Notes: generated from the sequence alone by a model not told the origin. Positions 43,586-54,010 are shown, numbered from the stretch's first letter. The stretch: 64,000 bases of DNA from Paenibacillus sp. FSL H8-0537 (GCF_038051995.1 NZ_CP150290.1:1971501-2035500); one strand, 5' to 3'. A program made the numbers and translations.

Positions 43586-45133
43586 ATGGGGAAAGGTATC
43601 GTTTATTTGGTTGGTGCGGGTCCGGGTGACGCCAAGCTGATTACGCTGCGCGGCTTGGAATATTTGAAGAAAAGCGATGTTGTCGTCTATGACCGCTTGG
43701 CAAGCCCAAGGCTGCTTGCACATATGAAGCCGGGCGCCGAGAAAGTATACGTAGGCAAGCTTCCCGATCGCCACACGATGAAGCAGGAGGAAATTAACCA
43801 GCTGCTTGTGGACCTTGCTTTGCAAGGCAAGGTAGTGACGCGGCTTAAGGGCGGCGATCCGACGATTTTTGGCCGCGTAGGCGAGGAAGCGGGACTGCTT
43901 AAGGAAAACGGCATAAGCTTTGAAATCGTGCCGGGTATTACTTCTGCGATTGCTGTCCCTGCCTACGCTGGCATTCCGGTAACGCATCGCGATTTTGCCT
44001 CCTCGCTCTCGATCATAACGGGACATGAAAGCCCCGATAAGCTGGATCGCTCGATATATTGGGACAAGGTAACGAATGCTACAGGAACGCTTATTTTCCT
44101 GATGGGCGTAGCGAAGATTGGCTATATTGCTGATCAGCTCATGAAACATGGCAAGCCTGGCACGACGCCTGTTGCTCTTGTGCGCTGGGGAACGAGAGTC
44201 GAGCAGCAGACGGTTGTCGGCACGCTTGCTACGATCGAGCAAATTGTGCGGGAGGCTCATTTTCAGCCGCCGGCTGTCATTGTCGTTGGCGATGTCGTGC
44301 TGCAGCGCGAGCAATTGCAGTGGTACGAAAGCAAGCCGCTGTTTGGCACGCGCGTGCTGGTAACGAGAGCGAGAGCACAGGCAAGCGAGCTGGCTGACCT
44401 TGTAGATGAGCTGGGCGGCGAACCATGCGAATATCCTGTCATTGATATCCGCGAGCCTCAGGAGGCCGCAGCGGTCGCTACACTGCGTGCTGCGCTTTCG
44501 GAAGCGGAGCAATATGGCTGGCTGATGTTCACGAGCGTAAATGGCGTGGACTATTTCTATCGTTGGCTGCGGCGATTCGGCATCGATATCCGGCGCTTCC
44601 ATAAGGCGAGAATCGCCGCCGTTGGCCCAAAGACAGCCGAAGCGCTGGAAAATCGCGGGCTGACTGTCGAGCTGCTGCCGGCAAAGTTTCAGGCTGAAGG
44701 GCTGCTGGAGCAGCTTGCAGGAGAACTGCAAGCTGGCGAGCGGGTACTGCTGCCGCGCGGTGATTTGGCGCGCGAGGTGCTGCCGCGCGAATTGGCAGCC
44801 AAGGGACTGCTGCCAACGGAAATTGACGTATACGAAACCGTGCTTGCCGATACGCAGGATGATCAGGTGCTGGAATGGATCGACGAGAAGCAGATTCACA
44901 TGATTACGTTCACCAGCTCTTCGACGGTGACGAACCTGCTGGAGAAGCTGCGCCGCAGCGGCATTAGCGATCCTGTGCAGGCGATTTTGGACATTCCGGC
45001 GATCAGCATTGGACCGCTGACATCAGCTACCATGAAAGAAGCGGGCTTGCGTGTAGCCGCTGAGGCCGAGCAGGCGACGATACCTTCGCTAATCGATGCG
45101 ATGATTAAGTACCGCAGCGCGGAACGGGCATAA
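43586..45133 (+). CDS. Fused uroporphyrinogen-III C-methyltransferase (CobA) and uroporphyrinogen-III synthase (HemD)
   Basis: This is a 515-residue bifunctional protein. Residues 1-245 are a SUMT methyltransferase (LVGAGPGDAKLITLRGLEYL, VTRLKGGDPTIFGR, GIPVTHRDFASS) that makes precorrin-2. Residues about 255-515 are HemD (FGTRVLVTRARAQASEL, FTSVNGVDYF, AVGPKTAEAL, TSSSTVTNLL). It therefore makes uroporphyrinogen III and diverts part to siroheme. GTG 43583 and ATG 43586 are adjacent; ATG is preferred. In B. subtilis the two functions are separate genes. No stop or frameshift interrupts the junction. Confidence 0.95.
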   Translation: MGKGIVYLVGAGPGDAKLITLRGLEYLKKSDVVVYDRLASPRLLAHMKPGAEKVYVGKLPDRHTMKQEEINQLLVDLALQGKVVTRLKGGDPTIFGRVGEEAGLLKENGISFEIVPGITSAIAVPAYAGIPVTHRDFASSLSIITGHESPDKLDRSIYWDKVTNATGTLIFLMGVAKIGYIADQLMKHGKPGTTPVALVRWGTRVEQQTVVGTLATIEQIVREAHFQPPAVIVVGDVVLQREQLQWYESKPLFGTRVLVTRARAQASELADLVDELGGEPCEYPVIDIREPQEAAAVATLRAALSEAEQYGWLMFTSVNGVDYFYRWLRRFGIDIRRFHKARIAAVGPKTAEALENRGLTVELLPAKFQAEGLLEQLAGELQAGERVLLPRGDLAREVLPRELAAKGLLPTEIDVYETVLADTQDDQVLEWIDEKQIHMITFTSSSTVTNLLEKLRRSGISDPVQAILDIPAISIGPLTSATMKEAGLRVAAEAEQATIPSLIDAMIKYRSAERA

Positions 45134-45140
45134 GGCATTA

Positions 45141-45256
45141 TTTTTCTAAATATAAGCATTTATAAGTTTCACACTTAAGATCAGCTTGTATTTCATCCTC
45201 GAAACGGTAGCATTGCCGCCGAGTACAAAGACAGCTGTTTACGCTTGTATAGATGG
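45141..45256 (+). repeat. Dispersed two-hairpin repeat, copy B (between cobA-hemD and hemB)
   Basis: It shows the same ordered boxes as copies A and C: AAATATAAGCATTTATAAGT, ACTTAA, AGCTTGTATTTC, CGAAACGG, GCCGCC and the closing TTTACGCTTGTAT. Outer AAATATAAG pairs with CTTGTATTT, and AAACGGTAGC partly with GACAGCTGTTT. It sits inside the hem operon and breaks the otherwise tight spacing with a gap of 215 bases. Confidence 0.65.
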
Positions 45257-45348
45257 GCAAATACTTGGTGTAGCTAACAAATGAGGCAAATGCTAGCCGT
45301 AATTGGCGCGACACAAGCCTCACAAAACAGTTGGAGGAGGAATGGAAG

Positions 45349-46347
45349 ATGGCATTTCCTGTCGTAAGACATCGGAGATTGCGGCAATCCGCCGCTCTTC
45401 GCAGCATGGTGAGGGAAACGGCGCTTTCTGCTAATGATTTTATTTATCCTATATTTGTAACGGTGGGCACGAACGTGAAGGAAGAAATTACATCGATGCC
45501 GGGCGTTTATCATTTTTCATTGGACCGCTTGGAAGAGGAAATCAGAGAAGTTGCGGCTCTGGGTATTCCATCCGTTATGCTGTTTGGCGTTCCTGCTGAC
45601 AAAGATAGCGAAGGCACCTCCGCATTTGCTCCTGATGGTATTGTGCAAGAGGCAATCCGTGCGGTAAAGGGCTGGGTGCCAGAGCTTCTCGTTATAGCGG
45701 ATACTTGCCTTTGTCAATTTACAGATCACGGTCATTGTGGCCTAATCCATGTACATGAGCGTACAGGCAACGCAGAGGTTGATAATGATGCTTCGCTGAC
45801 ACAGCTCGTTCGTACAGCAGTTTCCCAAGCTGAGGCAGGCGCGGATATGATCGCTCCATCCAACATGATGGACGGCTTCGTGGGCGCTATTCGCGAAGGT
45901 TTAGACGAAGCGGGCTTTACACATATTCCGATTTTGTCTTACTCGGTCAAGTATGCTTCTGCTTTTTATGGTCCGTTCCGTGAAGCGGCGCATTCAACAC
46001 CGCAATTCGGCGACCGCAAGACGTATCAGATGGACCCTGCCAATGCGCGCGAGGCGCTGCGGGAAGCGGAGTCCGACGTCATTGAAGGCGCGGATATGCT
46101 GATGGTTAAGCCAGCGCTTGCATATATGGACGTTATTCGCCTGCTGAAGGAGCATTTTGACCTGCCGGTGGCGGCGTACAATGTGAGCGGCGAATATGCG
46201 ATGGTAAAAGCGGCAGCGGCAAATGGATGGATTGACGAGCGCGCCGTCGTATTGGAGACGCTGACCGGAATGAAGCGCGCGGGTGCGGACATTTTGATTA
46301 CGTACCATGCGAAGGATGCGGCACGTTGGTTGAAAGGGGCTGAATAG
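45349..46347 (+). CDS. hemB: Delta-aminolevulinic acid dehydratase (porphobilinogen synthase)
   Basis: HemB condenses two aminolevulinates to porphobilinogen. The 332-residue protein carries the Cys-rich zinc site [15 protein letters not shown], the first active Lys in [13 protein letters not shown] and the Schiff-base Lys in [13 protein letters not shown] 45349 has GGAGGAGG and GGAAG upstream; the in-frame codon at 45331 overlaps the ribosome site. Separated from the previous operon gene by repeat copy B, coupled closely to hemL downstream. Confidence 0.97.
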   Translation: MAFPVVRHRRLRQSAALRSMVRETALSANDFIYPIFVTVGTNVKEEITSMPGVYHFSLDRLEEEIREVAALGIPSVMLFGVPADKDSEGTSAFAPDGIVQEAIRAVKGWVPELLVIADTCLCQFTDHGHCGLIHVHERTGNAEVDNDASLTQLVRTAVSQAEAGADMIAPSNMMDGFVGAIREGLDEAGFTHIPILSYSVKYASAFYGPFREAAHSTPQFGDRKTYQMDPANAREALREAESDVIEGADMLMVKPALAYMDVIRLLKEHFDLPVAAYNVSGEYAMVKAAAANGWIDERAVVLETLTGMKRAGADILITYHAKDAARWLKGAE

Positions 46348-46350
46348 TCG

Positions 46351-47652
46351 ATGAATCATTCATCTACAGGCAGAAGTGATACACGCTCACGCGAGGCATT
46401 CGCAAGGGCCAAGCAAGTCATTCCTGGCGGTGTGAACAGTCCGGTTCGCGCTTTTAAATCCGTAGGATTGAACCCGGTTTATATGGAGCGCGGTCAAGGC
46501 AGCCGCGTATTTGATATCGACGGCAACAGCTATATCGATTATGTCGCTTCATGGGGACCGCTCATTATGGGTCATGCGCATCCTGAAGTCGTTGAAGCGA
46601 TCAAGCGTACCGCAGAAAAAGGCACCAGCTTTGGAGCGCCAACAGAACTGGAGACGCTTATGGCGGAGCTGGTGTGCGAGCGCGTGCCTTCGGTTGAGGT
46701 GGTCCGAATGGTCAATTCTGGCACAGAAGCGACGATGAGCGCTTTGCGTCTCGCACGCGGGTTTACGAAGCGCAGCAAAATCGTCAAATTTGAAGGCTCT
46801 TATCACGGTCATGCCGACAGCTTGCTCATTAAAGCGGGTTCCGGTGTGGCGACGCTTGGCTTGCCCGATAGTCCTGGCGTTCCAGAAAGCATTGCCTCGC
46901 AGACGATTACCGTGCCATACAATGATATCGAGTCGATGAAGCTCGTATTTGAAAAATACGGCGAGGAAATTGCCTGCGTCATCGTCGAGCCGATTGCCGG
47001 CAACATGGGCGTAGTCCCGCCGCTTCCGGGATTTCTGCAAGGCCTGCGCGATATAACGGAGCAATACGGCAGCCTGCTTATTTTTGATGAAGTAATGACC
47101 GGTTTCCGCGTTCACTACAGCAGTGCGCAAGGTTTGTATGGCATTAAGCCAGATATCACATGCTTTGGCAAGGTGATCGGGGGCGGATTGCCGGTCGGCG
47201 CTTATGGCGGCAGACGCGATCTGATGGAGCTTATGGCGCCGAGTGGTCCGATTTATCAGGCGGGCACGCTGTCAGGCAATCCGCTGGCGATGGCTGCTGG
47301 TTATACGACGCTCAAGCTGCTGACGCCAGAGACATATGAGCTGCTTGAGCGCCAAGCGGTCCGCTTACAGCGCGGCTTCGAAGCGAATGCGAAGGCGGCT
47401 GGTATTGCTTCGACGATCAATCGTGTCGGCTCGATGGTATGCCCGTTTTTCACCGAAACGCATGTCATCAATTATGATACAGCCAAAACAGCAGATTTAG
47501 AGCGCTTCAAGGCGTATTTTGCCGCTATGCTGGAGCTTGGGGTGAGCGTCGCTCCATCGCAGTTTGAAGGCATGTTCGTATCGGCTGTCCATACCGATGA
47601 AGATATTGATGCAACGATTGCTGCCAACGCGGCTGCTTTGAGCAGATTGTAG
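46351..47652 (+). CDS. hemL: Glutamate-1-semialdehyde 2,1-aminomutase
   Basis: HemL is the PLP enzyme making 5-aminolevulinate from glutamate-1-semialdehyde, and so completes the C5 route begun by HemA. The 433-residue protein has the fold-type I hallmarks [28 protein letters not shown] and the PLP Lys in [17 protein letters not shown]. It starts three bases after the hemB stop. Last gene of the hem operon in this window; the enzymes past uroporphyrinogen III (hemE, hemH, hemY) are not here. Confidence 0.97.
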   Translation: MNHSSTGRSDTRSREAFARAKQVIPGGVNSPVRAFKSVGLNPVYMERGQGSRVFDIDGNSYIDYVASWGPLIMGHAHPEVVEAIKRTAEKGTSFGAPTELETLMAELVCERVPSVEVVRMVNSGTEATMSALRLARGFTKRSKIVKFEGSYHGHADSLLIKAGSGVATLGLPDSPGVPESIASQTITVPYNDIESMKLVFEKYGEEIACVIVEPIAGNMGVVPPLPGFLQGLRDITEQYGSLLIFDEVMTGFRVHYSSAQGLYGIKPDITCFGKVIGGGLPVGAYGGRRDLMELMAPSGPIYQAGTLSGNPLAMAAGYTTLKLLTPETYELLERQAVRLQRGFEANAKAAGIASTINRVGSMVCPFFTETHVINYDTAKTADLERFKAYFAAMLELGVSVAPSQFEGMFVSAVHTDEDIDATIAANAAALSRL

Positions 47653-47706
47653 TTCTAGCAAGCAGCCATCTAGGCGATTGCATTCGAAAATAGGAGGTTT
47701 CATTCC

Positions 47707-48681
47707 ATGCCAATGCTTCACTATAAGCGGGCGGGGGAGTGGCTTGAGCTGGATTGGCAGGAGCTGTCAGAAGGCTCATGGTCTGCACCAAATAACGACG
47801 GGAAACCTGGAGAACGCACCGGAACATTAGAGGCCGGCAGTCATCCGCATCAAGTGCGGCAGTGGCTGCTGGCCCGTTCTCTTTTTCCAGAAAAATGGAT
47901 TAATCGGCTGTTCTCCATCGGTGGCATCCGTTTTGATGGGCAGCATATTCGGTTGCTCGCGTTTCCCGCGGCCGATCTGCTTAGCGATCCATTGTATCGT
48001 CAAGCGAAGCTGTCGCAAGGCAGTGCCCGTCCTGTTGTTCTTTTCGAGGATGACTTTTGTCTCGTGCTTTATAAGGAGGCAGGTATGGCTGTGCATGGCA
48101 CAGGCGCCAATCAGGCGGGAACGCTGGATGAAGCGGCGGCGCGCCATATGCTGCTGCAGGGAGATCCGCTGCCTGTCCGCCACATCCACCGTCTCGATGA
48201 TGATACATCGGGTCCCGTGCTTTATTCCAAAAATGATTTCGCCCAGTGGAAGCTGGACGAAGCGATGCGCCGCAAGGCGATCGACCGCCGCTATATTGCG
48301 TTTGTTCAAGGGCGGCTGCGCCCGGCCGCGGGCACCGTTGATGCTCCGATTGGCAAGGACCGCCATCATCGCTCCAGACGGCGTGTTGCGCCGGGCGGCG
48401 ATTCCGCTGTAACCCACTATGAAGCGGCCGAAAACTATGCAGCGGCTACGCTTGTCCATTTGCAGCTGGAGACGGGACGAACGCATCAAATTCGCGTCCA
48501 TATGAGCCACTTGGGCCACCCGCTGCTTGGCGATGCGCTTTATGGAGGCTCTGTGCAGCTGCTGAAGACGCAGGCGCTGCATGGCGAGCGACTTCTTTTT
48601 GCCCATCCGTGGACGGATTTGCCTGTGGAAGTTGCAGCCCCGGAGCCCGATTGGCTTGCTGAATTGCGAGCTAAATTGTAG
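47707..48681 (+). CDS. RluA-family RNA pseudouridine synthase
   Basis: This 324-residue protein has an N-terminal S4-like RNA-binding region (QVRQWLLARSLFPEKWINRL) and a pseudouridine synthase domain with the catalytic Asp motif HRLDDDTSGPVL and GRTHQIRVHMSHLGHPLLGD near the C-terminus. It isomerises uridines in rRNA or tRNA; the target is unknown. AGGAGGTTTCATTCC precedes ATG 47707. Inserted between hemL and spoVID, which are neighbours in B. subtilis. Confidence 0.92.
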   Translation: MPMLHYKRAGEWLELDWQELSEGSWSAPNNDGKPGERTGTLEAGSHPHQVRQWLLARSLFPEKWINRLFSIGGIRFDGQHIRLLAFPAADLLSDPLYRQAKLSQGSARPVVLFEDDFCLVLYKEAGMAVHGTGANQAGTLDEAAARHMLLQGDPLPVRHIHRLDDDTSGPVLYSKNDFAQWKLDEAMRRKAIDRRYIAFVQGRLRPAAGTVDAPIGKDRHHRSRRRVAPGGDSAVTHYEAAENYAAATLVHLQLETGRTHQIRVHMSHLGHPLLGDALYGGSVQLLKTQALHGERLLFAHPWTDLPVEVAAPEPDWLAELRAKL

Positions 48682-48798
48682 CTGCTGCAAAAGATAGTCA
48701 TGCTCTCCCCCATTAGCCCATATAGATAATTAGTGAGAGTAGCATTTTTAGCCCAAGCATTGTCTAAATGGGTCAGTATAGGGAGGGAGGACTTGAGC

Positions 48799-50274
48799 GT
48801 GACGGATCAAACGAAAGGCTTGCGCTTTGACGTGTATGAACGCGTGCATCTGTCGGATGAAGTTGCCGATATCGATGAGCTGGAAGAAATTGAGCTTGTG
48901 CCTCGCATTCAGGTTGTTGAGCAGGGGGAGCACGCAGTATTAAAAGGCCAGCTGCTGCTAAGCGGAGTATATCGCAGTACGAATGAAGCCGCCCCGCTTC
49001 AGGCACTGGAGCATTTCATCCCCGTCGAAATTACAATGCCGCTCAACCGGATTTCACGGCTGGACGATGTGACGGTGGAAATTGATAATTTCGACGTCGA
49101 TTTGCTATCATCGAGAACGCTTAACATTACCGGAGTGTTGTCGCTTCGCGGTATTCTCGTGGAGCCGCAGCAGGAGCCGGAGGAAGCGTGGCGCGAGGAG
49201 CCATTCACCGTCGTCCATGATCGTGTAGATACGAGTCAGGCTTCGCTCGAAGAGGAGCTTCGGCGGAGTGGTGGCGAACCCTTTGCTGCTGCTGAGGCTG
49301 CCCAGGCTGCTTTGGGACCGCAAGCAGAGCCTTATTTTGCAAGGCAGGAAGGGCAATTGCCTATCAGGGTAGAGCAGGAAGAAGCTCAGGCGTTTAATGG
49401 GGCTCCAGCTTTCGATGAGTCTGATTCCGAGATTGAAGCTTACAATGCTTATAATGAGCGGGTGTATGAAGAGGCAGATGAACGCGAGGAAGCAGAAGGG
49501 CCGGAGGCTGGGGTTACGATTTCGCCTTCGCCGCGTGATGCAGGCTGGTCGGCAGCCGAGTGGTTTCAGGAGCAGGAGCATTCTGGGTCGCAGCCGAGCT
49601 TTAACGCAAATTTTAGTTCGCCGCCTGCTTATGCGCAGCAGCCAGCCGTAACTGGGCTGGGTCATGGCATCGCGCAGGAGAGGCAGCAGGGAACTTCTGC
49701 CTATCAGCAAGCGGAGGACTTTGGCTGGAGTCCGGGGGGACAACCGCAACAGTCAGAGGAGCCTTACATCCCGGCGGCGGCAGAGCAGAGCAGCTACGAT
49801 GCATCTCCGTGGCAGGATAGCGAGCAGGAGCGTTTAAGCCAGTGGCAGGAGGCGGAGGAAGCAAGTGCGGAGCCGCAAGCAGAGCCAGAGAAGCAGGAGA
49901 TGCGAATAGCATTTGGCAGCAAGGCGCCGGAAGCAGCGGTATCCCCTGCATCAGGCGTGGGGCTTGTGACGCTGCTGCAAACGAGCAAGCGCGAGCAATT
50001 GGCGCGGCAAGCTGCGGAGCAGGAGGCGGCGGAGTATGCGCTGGAGCAGACGAAGGCGCAGCAGCCCGCAGGCGATGAAATCGAGTGGCGCAATTTGTTT
50101 TTGAAGCAATCCGATGAGCGGGAATTCCGTAAAATCCGGGTATGCATCGTGCAGCGCGATGAGACGCTTGATTCAATTGCGGTGCGCTACAGCTTGAACC
50201 CGCGGGAGATTTTGCTGTACAACGGCTTGAATGAGTCGACGGTGGAGGAAGGACAGCTGCTTTATATTCCGTAG
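48799..50274 (+). CDS. spoVID: SpoVID-like spore coat assembly protein with C-terminal LysM
   Basis: This 491-residue protein is proposed to direct coat encasement around the forespore. It has an N-terminal SpoVID-like region (GLRFDVYERVHLSDEVAD, later VTVEIDNFDVDLLSS), a long Glu/Gln/Ala-rich low-complexity middle and a C-terminal LysM domain (IVQRDETLDSIAVRYSL, GQLLYIP) that may bind peptidoglycan or its precursors. GTG 48799 is chosen because GGAGGGAGG ends eight bases before it; TTG 48793 is too close. The position after the hem operon matches B. subtilis. Confidence 0.9.
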   Translation: MTDQTKGLRFDVYERVHLSDEVADIDELEEIELVPRIQVVEQGEHAVLKGQLLLSGVYRSTNEAAPLQALEHFIPVEITMPLNRISRLDDVTVEIDNFDVDLLSSRTLNITGVLSLRGILVEPQQEPEEAWREEPFTVVHDRVDTSQASLEEELRRSGGEPFAAAEAAQAALGPQAEPYFARQEGQLPIRVEQEEAQAFNGAPAFDESDSEIEAYNAYNERVYEEADEREEAEGPEAGVTISPSPRDAGWSAAEWFQEQEHSGSQPSFNANFSSPPAYAQQPAVTGLGHGIAQERQQGTSAYQQAEDFGWSPGGQPQQSEEPYIPAAAEQSSYDASPWQDSEQERLSQWQEAEEASAEPQAEPEKQEMRIAFGSKAPEAAVSPASGVGLVTLLQTSKREQLARQAAEQEAAEYALEQTKAQQPAGDEIEWRNLFLKQSDEREFRKIRVCIVQRDETLDSIAVRYSLNPREILLYNGLNESTVEEGQLLYIP

Positions 50275-50300
50275 CTCACTTTAATTTATCTAATCAAAAT

Positions 50301-50344
50301 ACAACGTTCTTCAGCGCCTATATTAGGCAGCTGAAGAACGTTGT
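50301..50344 (+). terminator. Terminator after spoVID
   Basis: ACAACGTTCTTCAGC (50301-50315) pairs with GCTGAAGAACGTTGT (50330-50344), with an inner GCCTA/TAGGC pair. Only a short T tract (TTTGC) follows. Confidence 0.8.
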
Positions 50345-50462
50345 TTGCATTTACATTACTTTCAATCAGTTAATGTATTAAGAATTAATTGTAAACTCAT
50401 TTTTCAAAAGGTATAATAAGTGATATTTTTTCTATTTAAATACATACTATAGGGTGGGTTAA

Positions 50463-50910
50463 ATGGTTAAAATGTACAAGCTTATTATTACAATTATTTT
50501 AATTATAGGACTACCATCCACTAGTTTTGCAGCCGTAAGTCAAAGCAGTGCAGGGAAGGAAGAAAGGATCAGGCATGCGGTACAAATTTATTATGATTTG
50601 AAGTCGCTAAAGCTTATAAAAAAAATATAACTCTGAGTACAAGGCGACTTCTGAAGGGTTTAAATTGAATTATAGCATCAGCAAAACAGATATCGTATTC
50701 ACAAGAAATGGTCGTACAGCAAGGCTGCCGATTAAGGATAGTGGTGTTATTCAGTTGACGAACAATACATTTGTTCCATTAGGTGAATGGAATATAGAGT
50801 TGGGCTTGAAAGTGCAAAGTCTTCAAAAATCCCTTTGGAATAATGAACTTTCCTTATCTGATGCTGAGCGGAAAAATGGATTTGGTTTGCAGGAGCAGTT
50901 TAACGATTAA
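50463..50910 (+). pseudogene. Small secreted stalk-like protein gene broken by a poly-A frameshift
   Basis: ATG 50463 (after AGGGTGGGTTAA) opens a frame with a signal peptide (IIGLPSTSFAA) and about 25 more residues, then stops at 50630 just after a run of eight A (50618-50625). If one A is removed the frame continues through YNSEYKATSEGFKLNYSI to the stop at 50910, adding about 93 residues. That second part includes TNNTFVPLGEWNIELGLKV, which resembles the stalk domains found elsewhere in this window. Restored length is about 148 residues. The cause could be a true mutation, slippage-based expression or a sequencing error. Confidence 0.6.
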
Positions 50911-50959
50911 TAGGACTAGCAATTGTGAGAAGAGTTCCAGAATAGCGTGCCAGCCTTGT

Positions 50960-50988
50960 TTGACTTTTTCTCACAAAGAGTGTATCAT
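50960..50988 (+). promoter_or_regulatory. Promoter of the valS T-box transcript
   Basis: TTGACT (50960-50965) and TATCAT (50983-50988) with a 17-base spacer place the transcript start near 50995, just before stem I of the T-box. Confidence 0.8.
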
Positions 50989-50994
50989 TAGATA

Positions 50995-51267
50995 AATATG
51001 TCTTAAAGTCAACGAACGACGTTGAAGGGGAAGAGTACGCAGCCAAGCCTTCAGAGAGCGGAGCCGTTAGTGCTGAGAGTTCCGCAGGATTTTACTCGTA
51101 CAAGTCGCCCTGGAGTTGCTTGAATCAAACGAATTGCTATTCGTTAATTCAAGCCGGCCACAGCCGTTATCTGTTTGAGTGCCGTGCAGCTGCAAGACGC
51201 GCGGAACAAAGGTGGTACCACGGAAGCTAACCTTTCGTCCTTTGCTATAAGGGCGGAAGGTTTTTTT
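50995..51267 (+). ncRNA. T-box riboswitch controlling valS
   Basis: A complete T-box leader is visible. Stem I carries the AGTA-type box (AAGAGTACGC), the GA-motif AGAGAGCGG and a specifier region with valine codons (GTC 51104-51106, or GTA 51098-51100) before CCCTGGAGTTGC. The universal T-box AAGGTGGTACCACGG is at 51209-51223. The terminator CCTTTCGTCC (51231-51240) pairs with GGGCGGAAGG (51251-51260), then seven T. Uncharged tRNA-Val would stabilise the antiterminator and allow valS transcription. Confidence 0.95.
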
Positions 51268-51320
51268 GTATTCAAAATTATGTATGGATGCCATTATGCG
51301 ATATGTGGAGGATGGAGCTT

Positions 51321-53981
51321 ATGTCTGAAAATCAAACGACGCCGTCGATGCCGACGACCTACGACCCGAAAGCCGCTGAAATGAAGTGGTATGACTTCTG
51401 GATGGATGGAAAATTTTTTGAAGCGGGCAAGCGCCCAGAGGCCGAGACCTATACGATCGTTATTCCCCCGCCGAATGTAACGGGAGTTTTGCACATTGGG
51501 CATGCGCTCGATTTCACCTTGCAGGATATTCTCATTCGCTTTAAGCGGATGCAGGGCTTTGATGCTCTGTGGCTGCCGGGAACGGACCATGCAGGCATTG
51601 CAACACAGACGAAAGTGGAGCAGAAGCTGCGCGAGCAAGGACAATCCCGCTACGATCTCGGACGCGAGGCTTTTTTGGAGCAGGTATGGGATTGGAAGGA
51701 ACAATACGCGGGGACGATTCGCGGCCAATGGGCAAAAATGGGGCTGTCGCTCGATTATTCGCGCGAACGCTTCACGCTTGACGAGGGGCTGTCTAAGGCT
51801 GTTCGCGAGGTATTTGTGCAGTTGTACAAGAAGGGCCTCATTTACCGCGGCAAAAAAATCATCAACTGGGACCCGGCTGCGAGAACCGCTTTGTCCGATA
51901 TTGAGGTTGAGCATAAAGAGCTGAACGGTCATTTATACCATTTGCAATATCCGCTGAAGGACGGCTCAGGGCATATTACGGTTGCGACAACGCGTCCGGA
52001 AACGATGCTGGGCGATAGCGCGGTTGCTGTTCATCCTGAAGATGAGCGTTACCAGCACCTAATTGGTCAAATGATCGTATTACCGCTCATTGGACGCGAA
52101 ATTCCGATCATTGGCGACGAATACGTAGACAAGGAATTTGGCTCCGGGGCTGTGAAAATTACGCCAGCTCATGATCCGAATGACTTCGAGGTAGGCCTTC
52201 GTCATGATCTGCCGCAAATTATCGTTATGGACGAGTCCGGCAAGATGAATGCGGAAGCTGGCCCTTATGCGGGACTGGATCGTTTCGAATGCCGCAAGCA
52301 GCTCGTGAAGGATTTACAGGAGCAGGGCGTGTGCGTTCAAATCGAGGATCACGTGCATCAGGTGGGCCACAGTGAGCGCAGCGGCGCGGTAGTTGAGCCG
52401 TATTTATCGACGCAATGGTTCGTTGATATGAAGCCGCTGGCTGAGCAGGCGATTAAAGCGCAAAAATCCAGCGACGGTGTAACATTCGTTCCGGATCGTT
52501 TTGAGAAAATTTATTTGCACTGGATTGAAAATGTACACGACTGGTGTATTTCCCGTCAGCTGTGGTGGGGACATCGTATTCCGGCCTGGTATTGCGACGC
52601 CTGTGGTGAAATGCATGTAGACCATAAAGAAGTAACGAGCTGTTCGTCTTGTGGTGGCACGGCGCTGCGCCAGGATGAGGATGTTTTGGATACATGGTTC
52701 AGCTCGGGTCTGTGGCCGTTCTCGACGCTTGGCTGGCCGGAGCAGACCGAGGACTTAAAACGCTTCTACCCAACGAATGTTTTGGTGACGGGCTACGATA
52801 TTATTTTCTTCTGGGTATCCCGGATGATTTTTACCGCGCTGGAGTTTACGGAGCAAAAGCCGTTCAAGGACGTGCTGATTCACGGTCTCGTACGCGATGC
52901 GAACGGCAACAAAATGTCCAAGTCGCTTGGCAACGGCATCAATCCGCTCGAAGTCATTGAACAGTACGGCGCCGATGCGATGCGCTATATGCTTTCGACA
53001 GGCAGCACACCGGGGCAGGATTTGCGCTTCCGCTTTGAGAAGGTCGAGCAGGCACGCAACTTTGCGAATAAAATTTGGAATGCGTCGCGTTTTGCGCTGA
53101 TGAATCTGGAAGGCTTCGCAGCGAGCGACATTGATATAAGCGGTAAGCTGGGTACGGCGGATCGCTGGATTTTGCACCGCCTGAATGAAACGGTTCGCGA
53201 AGTAACCCGTTTGATGGACAGCTACGAGTTTGGAGAGACTGGACGCCAGCTGTACAATTTCATCTGGGATGACCTTTGCGACTGGTATATCGAGTTTGCG
53301 AAGCTTAACCTCTATGGCAACGATGAAGAAGCGAAGCAAGCGACAAAGTCGGTACTCGCATATGTGCTTGACCGCACGCAGCGCCTGATTCATCCGTTTA
53401 TGCCTTACATCAGTGAGGAAATTTGGCAGCATCTGCCGCATGAAGGCGAGACGATTACGCTTGCCGAATGGCCGCAGTACGATGCTGCGCTGGAAGCGCC
53501 TGAAGCAGTGAAGGAAATGGAGCTGCTGATGGATATCATCCGTTCCGTGCGTAATGTCCGTGCGGAAGTAAACGTGCCGATGAGCAAAAAAATCGAGCTG
53601 TTGATTAAGCCGAGCGGCGAAGCCGAAGCGGTAATTCTGACTCGCAATGAAGAGTTTGTCCGCCGGTTCTGCGGAACCTCGAAGCTTGAGACTGGTCTTG
53701 ATTTATTGGCTCCGGATAAGGCGATGAGCGGTATTGTAACGGGCGCGGAGCTGTACTTCCCGCTTGCAGGGCTGATTGATATTTCGCAGGAAATCGCCCG
53801 ACTTGAGAAGGAGCTTGCGACGCTGAACGGCGAAGTAACCCGCATTGAGAAGAAGCTGGGCAATGAGGGCTTTGTAGCGAAGGCGCCTGCGAAGGTCATT
53901 GAAGAGGAACGCTCCAAAATGAAGGATTATGCGGACAAACGCGATAAGGTTCAAGCTAGAATCGCGGATTTGCGCGGATAG
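51321..53981 (+). CDS. valS: Valyl-tRNA synthetase
   Basis: This class Ia synthetase charges tRNA-Val. The 886-residue protein has the HIGH motif in [14 protein letters not shown], the CP1 editing domain ([19 protein letters not shown]), KMSKS in [10 protein letters not shown], an anticodon-binding domain and a C-terminal coiled coil ([20 protein letters not shown]). ATG 51321 with GGAGGATGGAGCTT is preferred over an earlier in-frame start at 51288 near the T-box terminator. folC follows after 29 bases, as in B. subtilis. Confidence 0.98.
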   Translation: MSENQTTPSMPTTYDPKAAEMKWYDFWMDGKFFEAGKRPEAETYTIVIPPPNVTGVLHIGHALDFTLQDILIRFKRMQGFDALWLPGTDHAGIATQTKVEQKLREQGQSRYDLGREAFLEQVWDWKEQYAGTIRGQWAKMGLSLDYSRERFTLDEGLSKAVREVFVQLYKKGLIYRGKKIINWDPAARTALSDIEVEHKELNGHLYHLQYPLKDGSGHITVATTRPETMLGDSAVAVHPEDERYQHLIGQMIVLPLIGREIPIIGDEYVDKEFGSGAVKITPAHDPNDFEVGLRHDLPQIIVMDESGKMNAEAGPYAGLDRFECRKQLVKDLQEQGVCVQIEDHVHQVGHSERSGAVVEPYLSTQWFVDMKPLAEQAIKAQKSSDGVTFVPDRFEKIYLHWIENVHDWCISRQLWWGHRIPAWYCDACGEMHVDHKEVTSCSSCGGTALRQDEDVLDTWFSSGLWPFSTLGWPEQTEDLKRFYPTNVLVTGYDIIFFWVSRMIFTALEFTEQKPFKDVLIHGLVRDANGNKMSKSLGNGINPLEVIEQYGADAMRYMLSTGSTPGQDLRFRFEKVEQARNFANKIWNASRFALMNLEGFAASDIDISGKLGTADRWILHRLNETVREVTRLMDSYEFGETGRQLYNFIWDDLCDWYIEFAKLNLYGNDEEAKQATKSVLAYVLDRTQRLIHPFMPYISEEIWQHLPHEGETITLAEWPQYDAALEAPEAVKEMELLMDIIRSVRNVRAEVNVPMSKKIELLIKPSGEAEAVILTRNEEFVRRFCGTSKLETGLDLLAPDKAMSGIVTGAELYFPLAGLIDISQEIARLEKELATLNGEVTRIEKKLGNEGFVAKAPAKVIEEERSKMKDYADKRDKVQARIADLRG

Positions 53982-54010
53982 ACACCGGGAAGAAAGAAGG
54001 CGTTTCTACG

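Noticed and set aside
43310..44899. A 529-codon open frame on the minus strand
   Set aside because: It lies opposite hemC and cobA-hemD, whose products have clear conserved motifs. The minus-strand translation is rich in Arg, Gln and His, as expected from the antisense of GC-rich codons, with no ribosome site.
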